The notes below the pieces were generated by a model. It was not told where the DNA came from, did no database searches, and was given only the letters and a program-made list of their open reading frames with translations. A DNA stretch of 34,193 bases, from NCBI GenBank assembly GCA_015478855.1, contig JADMKJ010000014.1, positions 10,110-44,302 on the forward strand, read 5' to 3'. This document shows, piece after piece, positions 24,278 to 32,198 of the stretch. Every line of letters starts with the position of its first letter. The stretch's first letter is position 1. Source of the stretch: Proteiniphilum sp. (lineage in GTDB: Bacteria; Bacteroidota; Bacteroidia; Bacteroidales; Dysgonomonadaceae). Made by a program: the position numbers and the translations under genes.

Positions 24278-25561
24278 TTATTTGAGTTTAATTAAATTTG
24301 TATATGTTATCTTCGTGCATTCTTCTTCATTCGTATCAAATGTGATGGCAGATTCTGCTTTTCCAGAATATAAACCATTAGTAAAAGCAGAATTATGTAG
24401 AGGTGTTTGAATTAGAATAAGGTTTTTACCATCCCCTATTAAGTTTGTCGCAAAGATATTATGTATTTTATTTGGTTCTGATTTTTTGCCATATCCCTTT
24501 CCGCCAACTAATAATGTATAAGGACTTCCTCCATAAGGAGCAGGGATGTCTGGTCTTTCTGCGGTAATAACACCATTTATATAAACATGATGGATACCAG
24601 CATCATCACTTGCACGAATAGCTACACCAGTATAGTTGGTAGAACAATTTGAAATTATAATATATTCTGTATCATCCATAAGCCCTCTCCATTGTGTCGT
24701 GGTTACCTGATATGAATTTATATCTCCATTCGAATGGTAATTAGGCTCAACATCTAAACTTGAAAGAGCGATTAAATCATCTCCATTTATTCCCGAGACA
24801 TTTGAAATTTTAAAATTCTTACAACCATGTCTGAGGTTAATCCCATCTTTATTGAAAACTTTTACTTCTTTTTTACCTGTATTAATCACTTCGGGGTTAT
24901 AAATTCGAATATTCTCAATCACTGCATTGGATACCCTTTCAAAACTTATTCCCCATGAGTGAGAATTTTCTACTTTTACATTGCTGAGTTCAAATCCGTT
25001 CACATAAGCCATCAAAATCATGATATTCCGCCAATCTCCTTTCTGCTTGGTATCTTTTACTCCAGCATCACTCCCATAACTTATACGAAAAATACCTTCT
25101 GCTCTAGTTTTCTCAGGATCTTGAGTTAAAGTCCTAAAAGCATCCCCTGTTGCCCTAGGATTAATCGCCCCTTTTAATACCACTGAGCCTACACCAACAA
25201 TTTTAATATTTTGGTTCCACTTTGGGTCAGTGATACCAATTCCTACATTATCACTACGGAACATATTGTCTCTGGATTTATCAGACAATTGAACGGTACA
25301 ATTGTCAAGAATAACAGTTATATTGCTTGGTAATAATACAGCACTATCAAGAAGCCACACACCGGAACCATTGGAATTGTGGGCTGGAATAACTACTTTC
25401 CCCGTTGTGCCAGCGGCTTCATTAATAGCTAACTGGATTCTTTGGGTATCGTTTCCCTCAAATTGATTGGGGGTAATATTTTTCATGTTTGGATTTGAAT
25501 ATCCAACAAAAAATATGGAGTTCAGGATTATGGTAAATACGATAAAGAATAATTTTGTCAT
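24278..25561 (-). CDS. GH28-like right-handed beta-helix protein
   Basis: This 427-residue secreted protein (signal peptide to about residue 22) has a pectate-lyase/polygalacturonase-like beta-helix. The repeats include NITVILDNCTVQL, NIKIVGVGSVVLKG, NGFELSNVKVENSHSWGI, NAVIENIRIYNP, NFKISNVSGING and YIIISNCSTNYTGVAI. The GH28-type acids appear in FNKDGINLRHG (D239) and NGDDLIAL (D261, D262). The usual GH28 GHG and RIK motifs are not clear, so it may be a distant GH28 relative or another beta-helix glycosidase or lyase. Base composition differs from its neighbours: I count 18 G or C in the 60 bases 24841-24900 against 35 in 26461-26520. With the flanking duplicate at 24163-24233 this suggests later acquisition. 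Confidence 0.78.
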   Translation of the reverse strand: MTKLFFIVFTIILNSIFFVGYSNPNMKNITPNQFEGNDTQRIQLAINEAAGTTGKVVIPAHNSNGSGVWLLDSAVLLPSNITVILDNCTVQLSDKSRDNMFRSDNVGIGITDPKWNQNIKIVGVGSVVLKGAINPRATGDAFRTLTQDPEKTRAEGIFRISYGSDAGVKDTKQKGDWRNIMILMAYVNGFELSNVKVENSHSWGISFERVSNAVIENIRIYNPEVINTGKKEVKVFNKDGINLRHGCKNFKISNVSGINGDDLIALSSLDVEPNYHSNGDINSYQVTTTQWRGLMDDTEYIIISNCSTNYTGVAIRASDDAGIHHVYINGVITAERPDIPAPYGGSPYTLLVGGKGYGKKSEPNKIHNIFATNLIGDGKNLILIQTPLHNSAFTNGLYSGKAESAITFDTNEEECTKITYTNLIKLK

Positions 25562-25617
25562 GATGTTAAATTATTTTCAAATTATCAGGAAAAAAATTGA
25601 ATAGCACCAATCCGGAG

Positions 25618-25648
25618 TTTAGAGCACTCATCATGTGGGTGCTCTAAA
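25618..25648. other. Inverted repeat upstream of the GH28-like gene
   Basis: TTTAGAGCAC (25618-25627) pairs exactly with GTGCTCTAAA (25639-25648), loop 11 bases. A second, 7-bp repeat CAGCTCA/TGAGCTG (25710-25716 and 25733-25739) spans the stop codon of the upstream gene. Neither has a T-tract on the minus strand. They could mark RNA processing in the 152-bp gap or the edge of the inserted segment. Confidence 0.5.
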
Positions 25649-25713
25649 AATAACGTAAAAAGCTCACGAGCAACAGATGCTCATTCACATAGTTCTGAAA
25701 AAGTGATTACAGC

Positions 25714-28320
25714 TCATTGTGCATTATGTAGGTGAGCTGTATTTTCCACTCTTTGAAACCAATCGGAAGGGGATAGCGAGATGGGGAACTGTTCACCCTT
25801 GAGCCACATTCCTTTGATATGGTAGGTTACCGGTTCGTTCTTGTCGTAACGAACGACAACCCTATGTTCCTCCTTGTCGTTCTCCACTCTTAGATATTTG
25901 TGTGATTCAAACAAGATACCCATGCCTATCCAACCGATCTCCGGCTCCTGTATACCCCAATTTGCCATAGTTCCTTTTTCCTCGTTGCAGAAGAAGGATT
26001 CTTCGTTCAGGCGGGTTAAACCGATTCCCAGTTCAACCTGATCGCTACTATTACCACCCTCAACGTATACACGTACCATTGAGCTATTCTCGCCGGCATG
26101 GATGGAGGGAACTATTCTGATGGTATATGGATTGTTTTTCGGTCCAACATTCTCGGTAACAAACTCCAATTCAATTTTATGATTCGATTCAGAAATCAAT
26201 CTTGCTGCAAATACCGGATCACCGGGTTGTTTTTCGTTTCTCACGGGATATGCTTCACCGTTGATATAGAGTGTAACTCCTCCTATACCACTTGTTTTAC
26301 CCACATGGAGAATATCCATTCCCCACTTGTTAATATCTCTGTGATAATTTTTTCCTTCTTTGATCCTGGGATAGATCAGAGTATCAACACGCTTACCGAA
26401 CAGGTCAAAATGACCATCATAGAAACGGAATGCTACTTTCTCCGATTCCCAACCCCAGTTGGGAGGTAACCACTGGTTGTCCCAGGCAACCCTCTGCATC
26501 TCTTCTTTGGCACGCAGACGGGTGATCCACGCATCATAATCTTCAACAGGTAGCTCCGTTTTAAAGATGCGTTCCACCTCTTTCGTCATGGCTTGCGTAT
26601 CGCCTATACCTCTCGCCGTATTGAACCGATCCCAAAATGAGGCTTTCCCGCGGTTGCTTCTCTTGAGCTCACCAATAAGGCGATCCTGCACCAGCGTGAG
26701 GTAATACAGTACCGATTCATCACTGTTGATCATGCGTCCGGCCAGTTCATCGGTATAACCCTCTCCCTGCAACTTGTTTTGAAGAAAAATCCATACCGGA
26801 TCCATCGCGGCGGCTGAACCGCTCTTTCTCAATGCATCAATTAAAGATTGTATCAGGTAATATCTATTTTCAGGTTCACTCTCCAGTACAGGAAGATGCA
26901 TTTCATTGAAATCATTGAAGTTCCAGCCGATGTTCCTGATTTCTCTGACATCAAGGTTATACCAGTCGTCCACCTGCCCATCACCATCCAGATCAATCTC
27001 TAACCGGTTCACAATCCCATCATTGTCTGTATCTTTCCAGGCATAAAACATATCGCTCTTCAGGTCTCCGTTATAATCGACATTGATCCAGCTTCTGTTG
27101 CTCTCCAGTAAATGTATTTTCTTATCAGAGGGGTTAAAGTAAAAGCGGTTAGGGCCGGAAGGATGCAAAACCAGCTCATATCGTTTATTGTAAGGACCGC
27201 AATCGGGTCCCCCCACCTGAGGCATATAGTACCCGGGCTCGTTGGAGCCCGCCGAAATAATTCCCTCCCATCTCTCAATCTTGTCACCGGGTCTGTCCCA
27301 TGCCGTGTTGAGGTCTATTTCATCCCATGTCATCAGCACACGTGCCCATTGCATTGATTGCAGGCTCTCCCTGGCTGTGGATCGTTTCACCGCTGCCCCC
27401 GTGGGGAATCCTCTCAGTTGAAAGGTTTCGGTTTGATCATCGGCAAGCCGGAAGGTGAAATCACTGCTTCGGTTCTTCGTGAGAGTCCAGCCCGGTGCAC
27501 AGGCTGTAATGCCCACATCGTAGTTACGAAGCTCTCCCTCGGTGGGATTGACATTGAAACTCCATCTCAGAAACCGCATAATATCTCCTTCCCCTTCTAT
27601 CCGTACCACCTCCTCGGTGATACCATCCTTATCAGCATCGTAAAAAAGAAAAGGATTCTCCCAAAAAGGGATCCACTTTTTCTCTTCCGCGTTGAAATAC
27701 ATAGAGATCAGGCTCTCGTCACCGCCAAAATGAGAGTGATTCTGACAGGGAATCTGATAATAGATATAGTCAATATCATAACCGAGCATATTGTCATCAC
27801 CGTCATCCATAAACCACCAGACGCGCAAACCATTACGCCGGTCTACGAAAAACATACCCATCCGGTCCAGATCGCTGTCGCCATCAGTATCCTCGTAACC
27901 AATAACCGCATCAACCAGCCCATCGGCATGCCAGTCAGCGACCCAGAGATCACCGTGCTTATCCGGTTCATTTCCATATGCAAGATTACCATTCTCATCC
28001 AACACTCTGACAAGGATCGGGCGATTACGTTCGTTGTGACGGGAGTCGGTATCAATAAACCATACCTCATCGGGTTTTCCATCATTGTCGGTATCCAGAT
28101 AATGGCGTTTGCCGGGGGTATCACTCTTCACCTTCTCCACCATCACAGGATCGAGTATCACCGCATCACCGAAGACAGTCTCAAAAGCCTTCTGTTTTTC
28201 TGTCTGAAAGGGATCCTGTGCATTGATTACCCCTGTCAGAAGCAAGGCAATAAGAGGTAAACATAATCTAAATGCAGGGATTATATTGTTCTTCACAGGT
28301 TGTTTTGCTTTTATAATCAT
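25714..28320 (-). CDS. Large exported protein with DxDxDG calcium-type repeats and DUF4861-like C-terminus
   Basis: This 868-residue protein has a signal peptide (cleavage near INAQ, residue 35) and six acidic loops of EF-hand/dockerin type: DTDNDGKPDE (near 76), DTDGDSDLDR (near 144), DADKDGITEE (near 225), DYNGDLKSDM, DTDNDGIVNR and DLDGDGQVDD (near 410-440). These would bind calcium, as in FG-GAP or thrombospondin type 3 repeats. From about 620 on, a beta-rich part (SEKVAFRFYDGHFDLFGKR, YHRDINKWGMDILHVGKTSGIGG, the tail HIKGMWLKGEQF) resembles DUF4861 proteins of glycan clusters. A carbohydrate-active role is likely but no catalytic residues can be named. The start codon overlaps the stop of the phosphatase-fold gene (ATGA), so translation is coupled. 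Confidence 0.75.
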   Translation of the reverse strand: MIIKAKQPVKNNIIPAFRLCLPLIALLLTGVINAQDPFQTEKQKAFETVFGDAVILDPVMVEKVKSDTPGKRHYLDTDNDGKPDEVWFIDTDSRHNERNRPILVRVLDENGNLAYGNEPDKHGDLWVADWHADGLVDAVIGYEDTDGDSDLDRMGMFFVDRRNGLRVWWFMDDGDDNMLGYDIDYIYYQIPCQNHSHFGGDESLISMYFNAEEKKWIPFWENPFLFYDADKDGITEEVVRIEGEGDIMRFLRWSFNVNPTEGELRNYDVGITACAPGWTLTKNRSSDFTFRLADDQTETFQLRGFPTGAAVKRSTARESLQSMQWARVLMTWDEIDLNTAWDRPGDKIERWEGIISAGSNEPGYYMPQVGGPDCGPYNKRYELVLHPSGPNRFYFNPSDKKIHLLESNRSWINVDYNGDLKSDMFYAWKDTDNDGIVNRLEIDLDGDGQVDDWYNLDVREIRNIGWNFNDFNEMHLPVLESEPENRYYLIQSLIDALRKSGSAAAMDPVWIFLQNKLQGEGYTDELAGRMINSDESVLYYLTLVQDRLIGELKRSNRGKASFWDRFNTARGIGDTQAMTKEVERIFKTELPVEDYDAWITRLRAKEEMQRVAWDNQWLPPNWGWESEKVAFRFYDGHFDLFGKRVDTLIYPRIKEGKNYHRDINKWGMDILHVGKTSGIGGVTLYINGEAYPVRNEKQPGDPVFAARLISESNHKIELEFVTENVGPKNNPYTIRIVPSIHAGENSSMVRVYVEGGNSSDQVELGIGLTRLNEESFFCNEEKGTMANWGIQEPEIGWIGMGILFESHKYLRVENDKEEHRVVVRYDKNEPVTYHIKGMWLKGEQFPISLSPSDWFQRVENTAHLHNAQ

Positions 28321-29501
28321 AAGGTGTTCTTTTTTAAAATCTCCCGCATGCGGGAAAGGATCAATTCATTTGCTTCAATCAGATGCAGGGTTGAACCGGC
28401 TTTGCTCCACTCCATCATCCGGTCCTGATGATAGAAAGGTTCAGGAGTTAAGTTCTGGTTATCGAGCGATGCGATAATATTTGCCAGAGCGTAGTTATTT
28501 TCTGAAGCGAGCGTCATTCTCGCATGGAGAATTGCATACTCTCTGATTTGTCCATTGATAATTTTTATATGACGTGGATGATTAAACTCACCGGAGTTTA
28601 CATTCTCATTGATATCTTTGATTATTCGTCCTTCACCTCCGCTATTATTAACGCCCTGCATGTGCAATAGCCACAAAATTGTTGGTGCCAGGTCGGTATG
28701 TTCAAAATAGGGCAGCTCCCTTTGCCGGGCGATCCCATTACCAACAAAAAGCATTGGTGTTGTCCAGCTGTTCTCATCCAGCATGGGATGCCACCCGTTG
28801 TTACTCTGACCGTGATCGGAAGTAACAATCAGAATGGTACTCTCCCATTTTCCTGATTCTTTGAGATAAGAGACAAATTTACCCAGGAGCTTGTCCGCAT
28901 TTTCTATAGCTTCGATATAAGGAGATCCGTCTGCCCAGATGTTGTTGCTGTATGATTTGTCAGCACTATGCAGAGCCACCGACTCGCCCATTGCTCCGGG
29001 AGATTGAAGATGGATACGCATAAACCGGAAATCCTGTTGCTCGAGCAGGGCAATTGCGTTATCCACCACCTCATTGTCGGAGAGACGGGAGTCCATAATA
29101 GTTGTTGTAAAGCCTCTGGCCACAGAACGATAAGCAGGTGTATTCACCACAAATGCTGACTGGTATATAGTGGAAACTACCTCCTGTAGCATCCTGTTAT
29201 CAGGGCTGATAAAGAGAGACCCCTGGTGCAGCACGGGATTGGGGAAAGAGCAACTGTTGTATTTGCTGTAATCACCCACCGTGGGATGATGTGGGATAAT
29301 CATATAGGATTTTCTGATATAGGTACCCTCCTCTTTCAATGCATTAAACAGAGGCATTCTTAATTTTTCCGGGGCACGCCAGTGCAGACCGTCTATTGTA
29401 AACAGAATCACACGTGTTGTATCTGCTGCAATCATATCTGAAGCGATTGTGACCACAATCATCAGCACGATTATAATTTTTTTAATCATCATCTTCGTCA
29501 T
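28317..29501 (-). CDS. Exported alkaline-phosphatase-superfamily hydrolase (phosphodiesterase/pyrophosphatase-like)
   Basis: This 394-residue protein has a signal peptide (hydrophobic 9-24, cleavage near MIAAD). The motifs are those of the alkaline phosphatase fold: VILFTIDGLHW (D37, metal), HHPTVGDYSKY with T74 as likely nucleophile, EAIENADKLLGKFVSYLKESG, TSDHGQSNNGWHP (metal-binding D and H) and HTDLAPTILWLLHMQG. The sulfatase signature CxPxR is missing, so it is not a formylglycine sulfatase; a type I phosphodiesterase or phosphatase is more likely. I take the ATG at 29501; a TTG at 29513 is also in frame. It overlaps the next gene by 4 nt and follows the GH43 gene by about 18 bp. It may remove a phosphate or phosphoester group from the glycan. 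Confidence 0.8.
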   Translation of the reverse strand: MTKMMIKKIIIVLMIVVTIASDMIAADTTRVILFTIDGLHWRAPEKLRMPLFNALKEEGTYIRKSYMIIPHHPTVGDYSKYNSCSFPNPVLHQGSLFISPDNRMLQEVVSTIYQSAFVVNTPAYRSVARGFTTTIMDSRLSDNEVVDNAIALLEQQDFRFMRIHLQSPGAMGESVALHSADKSYSNNIWADGSPYIEAIENADKLLGKFVSYLKESGKWESTILIVTSDHGQSNNGWHPMLDENSWTTPMLFVGNGIARQRELPYFEHTDLAPTILWLLHMQGVNNSGGEGRIIKDINENVNSGEFNHPRHIKIINGQIREYAILHARMTLASENNYALANIIASLDNQNLTPEPFYHQDRMMEWSKAGSTLHLIEANELILSRMREILKKNTL

Positions 29502-29519
29502 TATTGGTCCCAAAAGAGA

Positions 29520-30506
29520 TCAATTGCCAAGGATCACTTTCTTTTCTTGCAAAGTAACCTCTTTAATGGATACCCTCCAGTTTTTACTGTTTGGAGCGTG
29601 ATATGCAATTTTCAGCTTTCCGTTCAGGTCTTCAAACAACATGGCATGTCCCCCATCATCTGAATTCAACGGCATGGGTTCATGCAGCCATGGTCCGGTT
29701 ATCTCACCACTGGGTGAGTTTGCCTGTCCAATTGCATAGATCCCCTGCTTGTCGAAACTGGACCAGAGCATAATAAGCATACCGTCGTCCAAACGATGGA
29801 TATAGGGTGCATCAGTGACATATCCGGTAACATCATGTGCCGTAATAGAGCCTACCCATGGTGCTGAGGAGGCTGTGAAGAGTAATACCGGTTCTCCATT
29901 GACGGAGGTGAGGTCGTCACTCAAAGCAACGGCATATATGCCACCATCTGTTGCCTCCAGCCATTCGTGACAAAAAATAAGCCATGGCTTGTTCTTATGA
30001 TCAACATACAACGATCCATCCAGACACATCCAGTCAGGAGGCGTGATGGATTTATTGATTAGCGGTTTAAAAGGCCCTTCCGGATAATCTGAAACCAGGA
30101 TAGTGGTCCCTCTTTTTTCTGTATCACTGCTGACTGTGATCAACAGATAATAGTGACCATTGTAAAGGTATAGATCAGGAGCCCAGAAATCTTTCTTTCC
30201 CCAGAATGAGGGTTCCGGAATAAATGATCGATCCGCCAGCTTCCGCCACATGGATAGATCTTTACTTTGATAGACCGCCACACTGTTTCCGGCATTTGCA
30301 TGGATATAATAGGATTGTGTGACAGGATCCGCAAGAACAAAGGGATCACGCACTGCAATGTCAGAAAAATGTAAGGGATAAAGCGTTTCGATCTTTTCCT
30401 TGTCAGTATCTTCTCCGTTTCCTTTCGCCTTACATGAAATAGCGTTCAGGAATAACAAGAGAATTACTGTAAAATAAAGAGCACCCACAATTTTTATTCT
30501 TATCAT
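29520..30506 (-). CDS. GH43-like lipoprotein
   Basis: This 328-residue lipoprotein (AISC, C25) is a five-bladed beta-propeller of the GH43 type. Motifs: IAVRDPFVLAD (D54, general base), FWAPDLYLYNGHYYLL (near 107-122), CLDGSLYVD (D163, pKa modulator), EWLEATDGGIYAV, and YVTDAPYIHR (D232) where many GH43 enzymes have EGP or EAP with the acid glutamate. The later LLIMLWSS-like stretch and DGGHAMLF fit a Bacteroidota subgroup that has aspartate at that site. Likely exo-acting on arabinose, galactose or xylose. It lies 25 bp downstream of the GH109-like gene and about 18 bp before the phosphatase-fold gene, within one transcript. Confidence 0.85.
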   Translation of the reverse strand: MIRIKIVGALYFTVILLLFLNAISCKAKGNGEDTDKEKIETLYPLHFSDIAVRDPFVLADPVTQSYYIHANAGNSVAVYQSKDLSMWRKLADRSFIPEPSFWGKKDFWAPDLYLYNGHYYLLITVSSDTEKRGTTILVSDYPEGPFKPLINKSITPPDWMCLDGSLYVDHKNKPWLIFCHEWLEATDGGIYAVALSDDLTSVNGEPVLLFTASSAPWVGSITAHDVTGYVTDAPYIHRLDDGMLIMLWSSFDKQGIYAIGQANSPSGEITGPWLHEPMPLNSDDGGHAMLFEDLNGKLKIAYHAPNSKNWRVSIKEVTLQEKKVILGN

Positions 30507-30531
30507 TTTGGATGAGTTAGATAAATTGTAC

Positions 30532-31902
30532 TTAATAAGAGAATGTAAGGCCCTTCAGTTGATTCCAGTCACCGCGGGTAAAATCGGGAATTTTCACGGG
30601 GGTACCTCCATTCTGTACGGAAATTCTACTGAGTTCAACCAGTGAAGACCATTCAGCAGCATCATAGACATCCTGATCGAGCGGCAGACCATTTTTCAGA
30701 CAATAGATCAACCGATAATCCATGATAAAATCCATCCCTCCGTGGCCACCCACACGTTTTGCCACTTCTCCAATCTCCTGAATAAATGGGTGTTTATACT
30801 CTTCCATCAGTTGATCATATTCCTCCTTTGCCATAAATTGATGCGATTCGGGATCCAGGGCAATCCCTTCCACCGGATACTTCTGAGCGAACCCTTTAGT
30901 CCCGCTTATTGTATGAAGCCGACTATAAGGACGGGGGCTGGTTACATCATGCTGCACCATGATTGTCTTCCCTTTCTCTGTCTTGATAATTGTGGTGTTC
31001 ATGTCCCCAATCTCATAATTCTTGGCCGCTTCGGGAGAGGACTCTCCGAACTTGTCCTTCAGATAAGCTGTAATACCAAACTGATCTGAGGATACGGAAA
31101 CAAGATAGTTCATCTTATCACCCCGGTGGATGTTCATCACCTGGCAGACCGGACCGAAACCATGTGTGGGATAAGGATTACCATCATAATCTTCATAGAA
31201 TTGTGTCCTCCAGCTTCTTTGTGAATCGAGTTGACTTCTGAGATCGTGGATATATGCACCCTCACCATGCACGATCTCACCGAAGAGACCTTTCTGAGCC
31301 ATATTGAGCGTGTTCAGTTCGAAGAAATCGTAACAACAGTTCTCCAGCATCATACAGTGGCGGCGTGTTTTCTCGGCTGTATCCACCAGCTGCCAGCATT
31401 CATCAATCGTAGTGGCTGCAGGAACTTCAATGGCAACATGCTTGCCTTGTTCCATGGCATAAACAGCGATGGGTGTATGACTCAACCAGTCGGTACATAT
31501 ATATACCAGGTCAATGTCATCACGTTCACACACCTCTTTCCATGCATCTTCCCCCACATATTCATCTGCCAGAGGCAGATTCTTGCCGGTGAGAAATTGC
31601 TGTGAACGTTTCACCATCTCACCGTTCAGGTCGCATAGTGCCAATATCTCCACATCTTCCAGATTAACATAACGACGCACAGCAGCATAGCCCCTGTTCC
31701 CTACGCCGATAAATGCAACCCTCACCACGGGTATAGGATCAGCAGTTAATTTCAGCACATTTGTCTGTCCCTCAGGTCTCGGTCTCTCAAAGCTTACGCC
31801 TGTCCGTTGATCAGATCGTTTTTGTTTGTTGATGACTGAACTACATGAATTCAATAGTATGATCGACAGGATCAAGATCAGTATACCCGCAAATTTTTTC
31901 AT
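30532..31902 (-). CDS. GH109-like NAD-dependent glycosidase lipoprotein
   Basis: This 456-residue lipoprotein (NSC, C20) has a Rossmann NAD-binding start (VAFIGVGNRGYAA, 62-74), and the EKP of ordinary Gfo/Idh oxidoreductases reads AIEVPAA (157-163), as in GH109. Also GH109-like are MLENCCYDF (185-193), THGFGPVCQ (246-254) and GGHGGMDF (385-392). GH109 enzymes are alpha-N-acetylgalactosaminidases that use a bound NAD in an oxidation-elimination mechanism; other activities are known or suspected in the family. It is the first enzyme after the 296-bp leader with the candidate promoter and hairpin. It likely removes a terminal alpha-GalNAc or related sugar at the outer membrane or in the periplasm. 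Confidence 0.88.
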   Translation of the reverse strand: MKKFAGILILILSIILLNSCSSVINKQKRSDQRTGVSFERPRPEGQTNVLKLTADPIPVVRVAFIGVGNRGYAAVRRYVNLEDVEILALCDLNGEMVKRSQQFLTGKNLPLADEYVGEDAWKEVCERDDIDLVYICTDWLSHTPIAVYAMEQGKHVAIEVPAATTIDECWQLVDTAEKTRRHCMMLENCCYDFFELNTLNMAQKGLFGEIVHGEGAYIHDLRSQLDSQRSWRTQFYEDYDGNPYPTHGFGPVCQVMNIHRGDKMNYLVSVSSDQFGITAYLKDKFGESSPEAAKNYEIGDMNTTIIKTEKGKTIMVQHDVTSPRPYSRLHTISGTKGFAQKYPVEGIALDPESHQFMAKEEYDQLMEEYKHPFIQEIGEVAKRVGGHGGMDFIMDYRLIYCLKNGLPLDQDVYDAAEWSSLVELSRISVQNGGTPVKIPDFTRGDWNQLKGLTFSY

Positions 31903-31980
31903 TATTATCTTTTTTAATTATTACGAACAATCTCTCTACAATCCTTCGGCAAAATAAAGATGAGATCTGGTGCCTTCTCA

Positions 31981-32025
31981 TTTTAAAAAACAGAAACATA
32001 GAGAGACGTTAAATGCTCTCTATGT
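31981..32025 (-). terminator. Terminator-like hairpin in the GH109 leader
   Basis: On the minus strand ACATAGAGAG (32025-32016) pairs perfectly with CTCTCTATGT (32005-31996), loop 10 bases, followed by TTCTGTTTTTT. It can end the SusE/F-like transcript from the right. Lying downstream of the candidate promoter at 32073-32105, it could instead act as an attenuator for the GH109 operon. Confidence 0.6.
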
Positions 32026-32072
32026 CACTGTCTAACTACCTAACATCTAACCTCAAACAATTTTTATTTAGT

Positions 32073-32105
32073 CAAAAATACATTTATCCAGAATCAATTT
32101 TCAAA
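32073..32105 (-). promoter_or_regulatory. Candidate Bacteroidota promoter for the GH109 operon
   Basis: On the minus strand TTTG (32105-32102) is followed by 21 bases and then TATTTTTG (32080-32073), an exact TAnnTTTG. The start would lie near 32066, giving a leader of about 165 bases before the ATG at 31902, containing the hairpin 31996-32025. Confidence 0.5.
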
Positions 32106-32198
32106 CAAATAACCGTCTGGCGATCTTTCTCAGATCCCAGCCAGTTATTAGTGAACTAAAACATTAAAGAAAAATCAAGAAGAGTCTCATTATATCTA

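Larger units (their letters stand above)
31903..32198 (-). promoter_or_regulatory. Leader region of the GH109 operon
   Basis: This 296-bp gap holds, in order of minus-strand transcription, an imperfect hairpin (32110-32147, with GATC/GATC and TGGC/GCCA pairings), the candidate promoter (32073-32105), the hairpin with T-tract (31996-32025), and an AT-rich run to the ATG at 31902. No open frame is seen. It is the only large gap between the SusE/F-like genes and the first enzyme genes, so it is a natural place for separate control. Confidence 0.55.

Noticed and set aside
27358-28260. 300-codon open frame on the plus strand
   Set aside because: It lies antisense within the DxDxDG-repeat gene, whose frame is supported by motifs and a signal peptide; the antisense protein has no domain features.
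28317-29501. Sulfatase annotation
   Set aside because: No CxPxR motif for formylglycine; the likely nucleophile is threonine.
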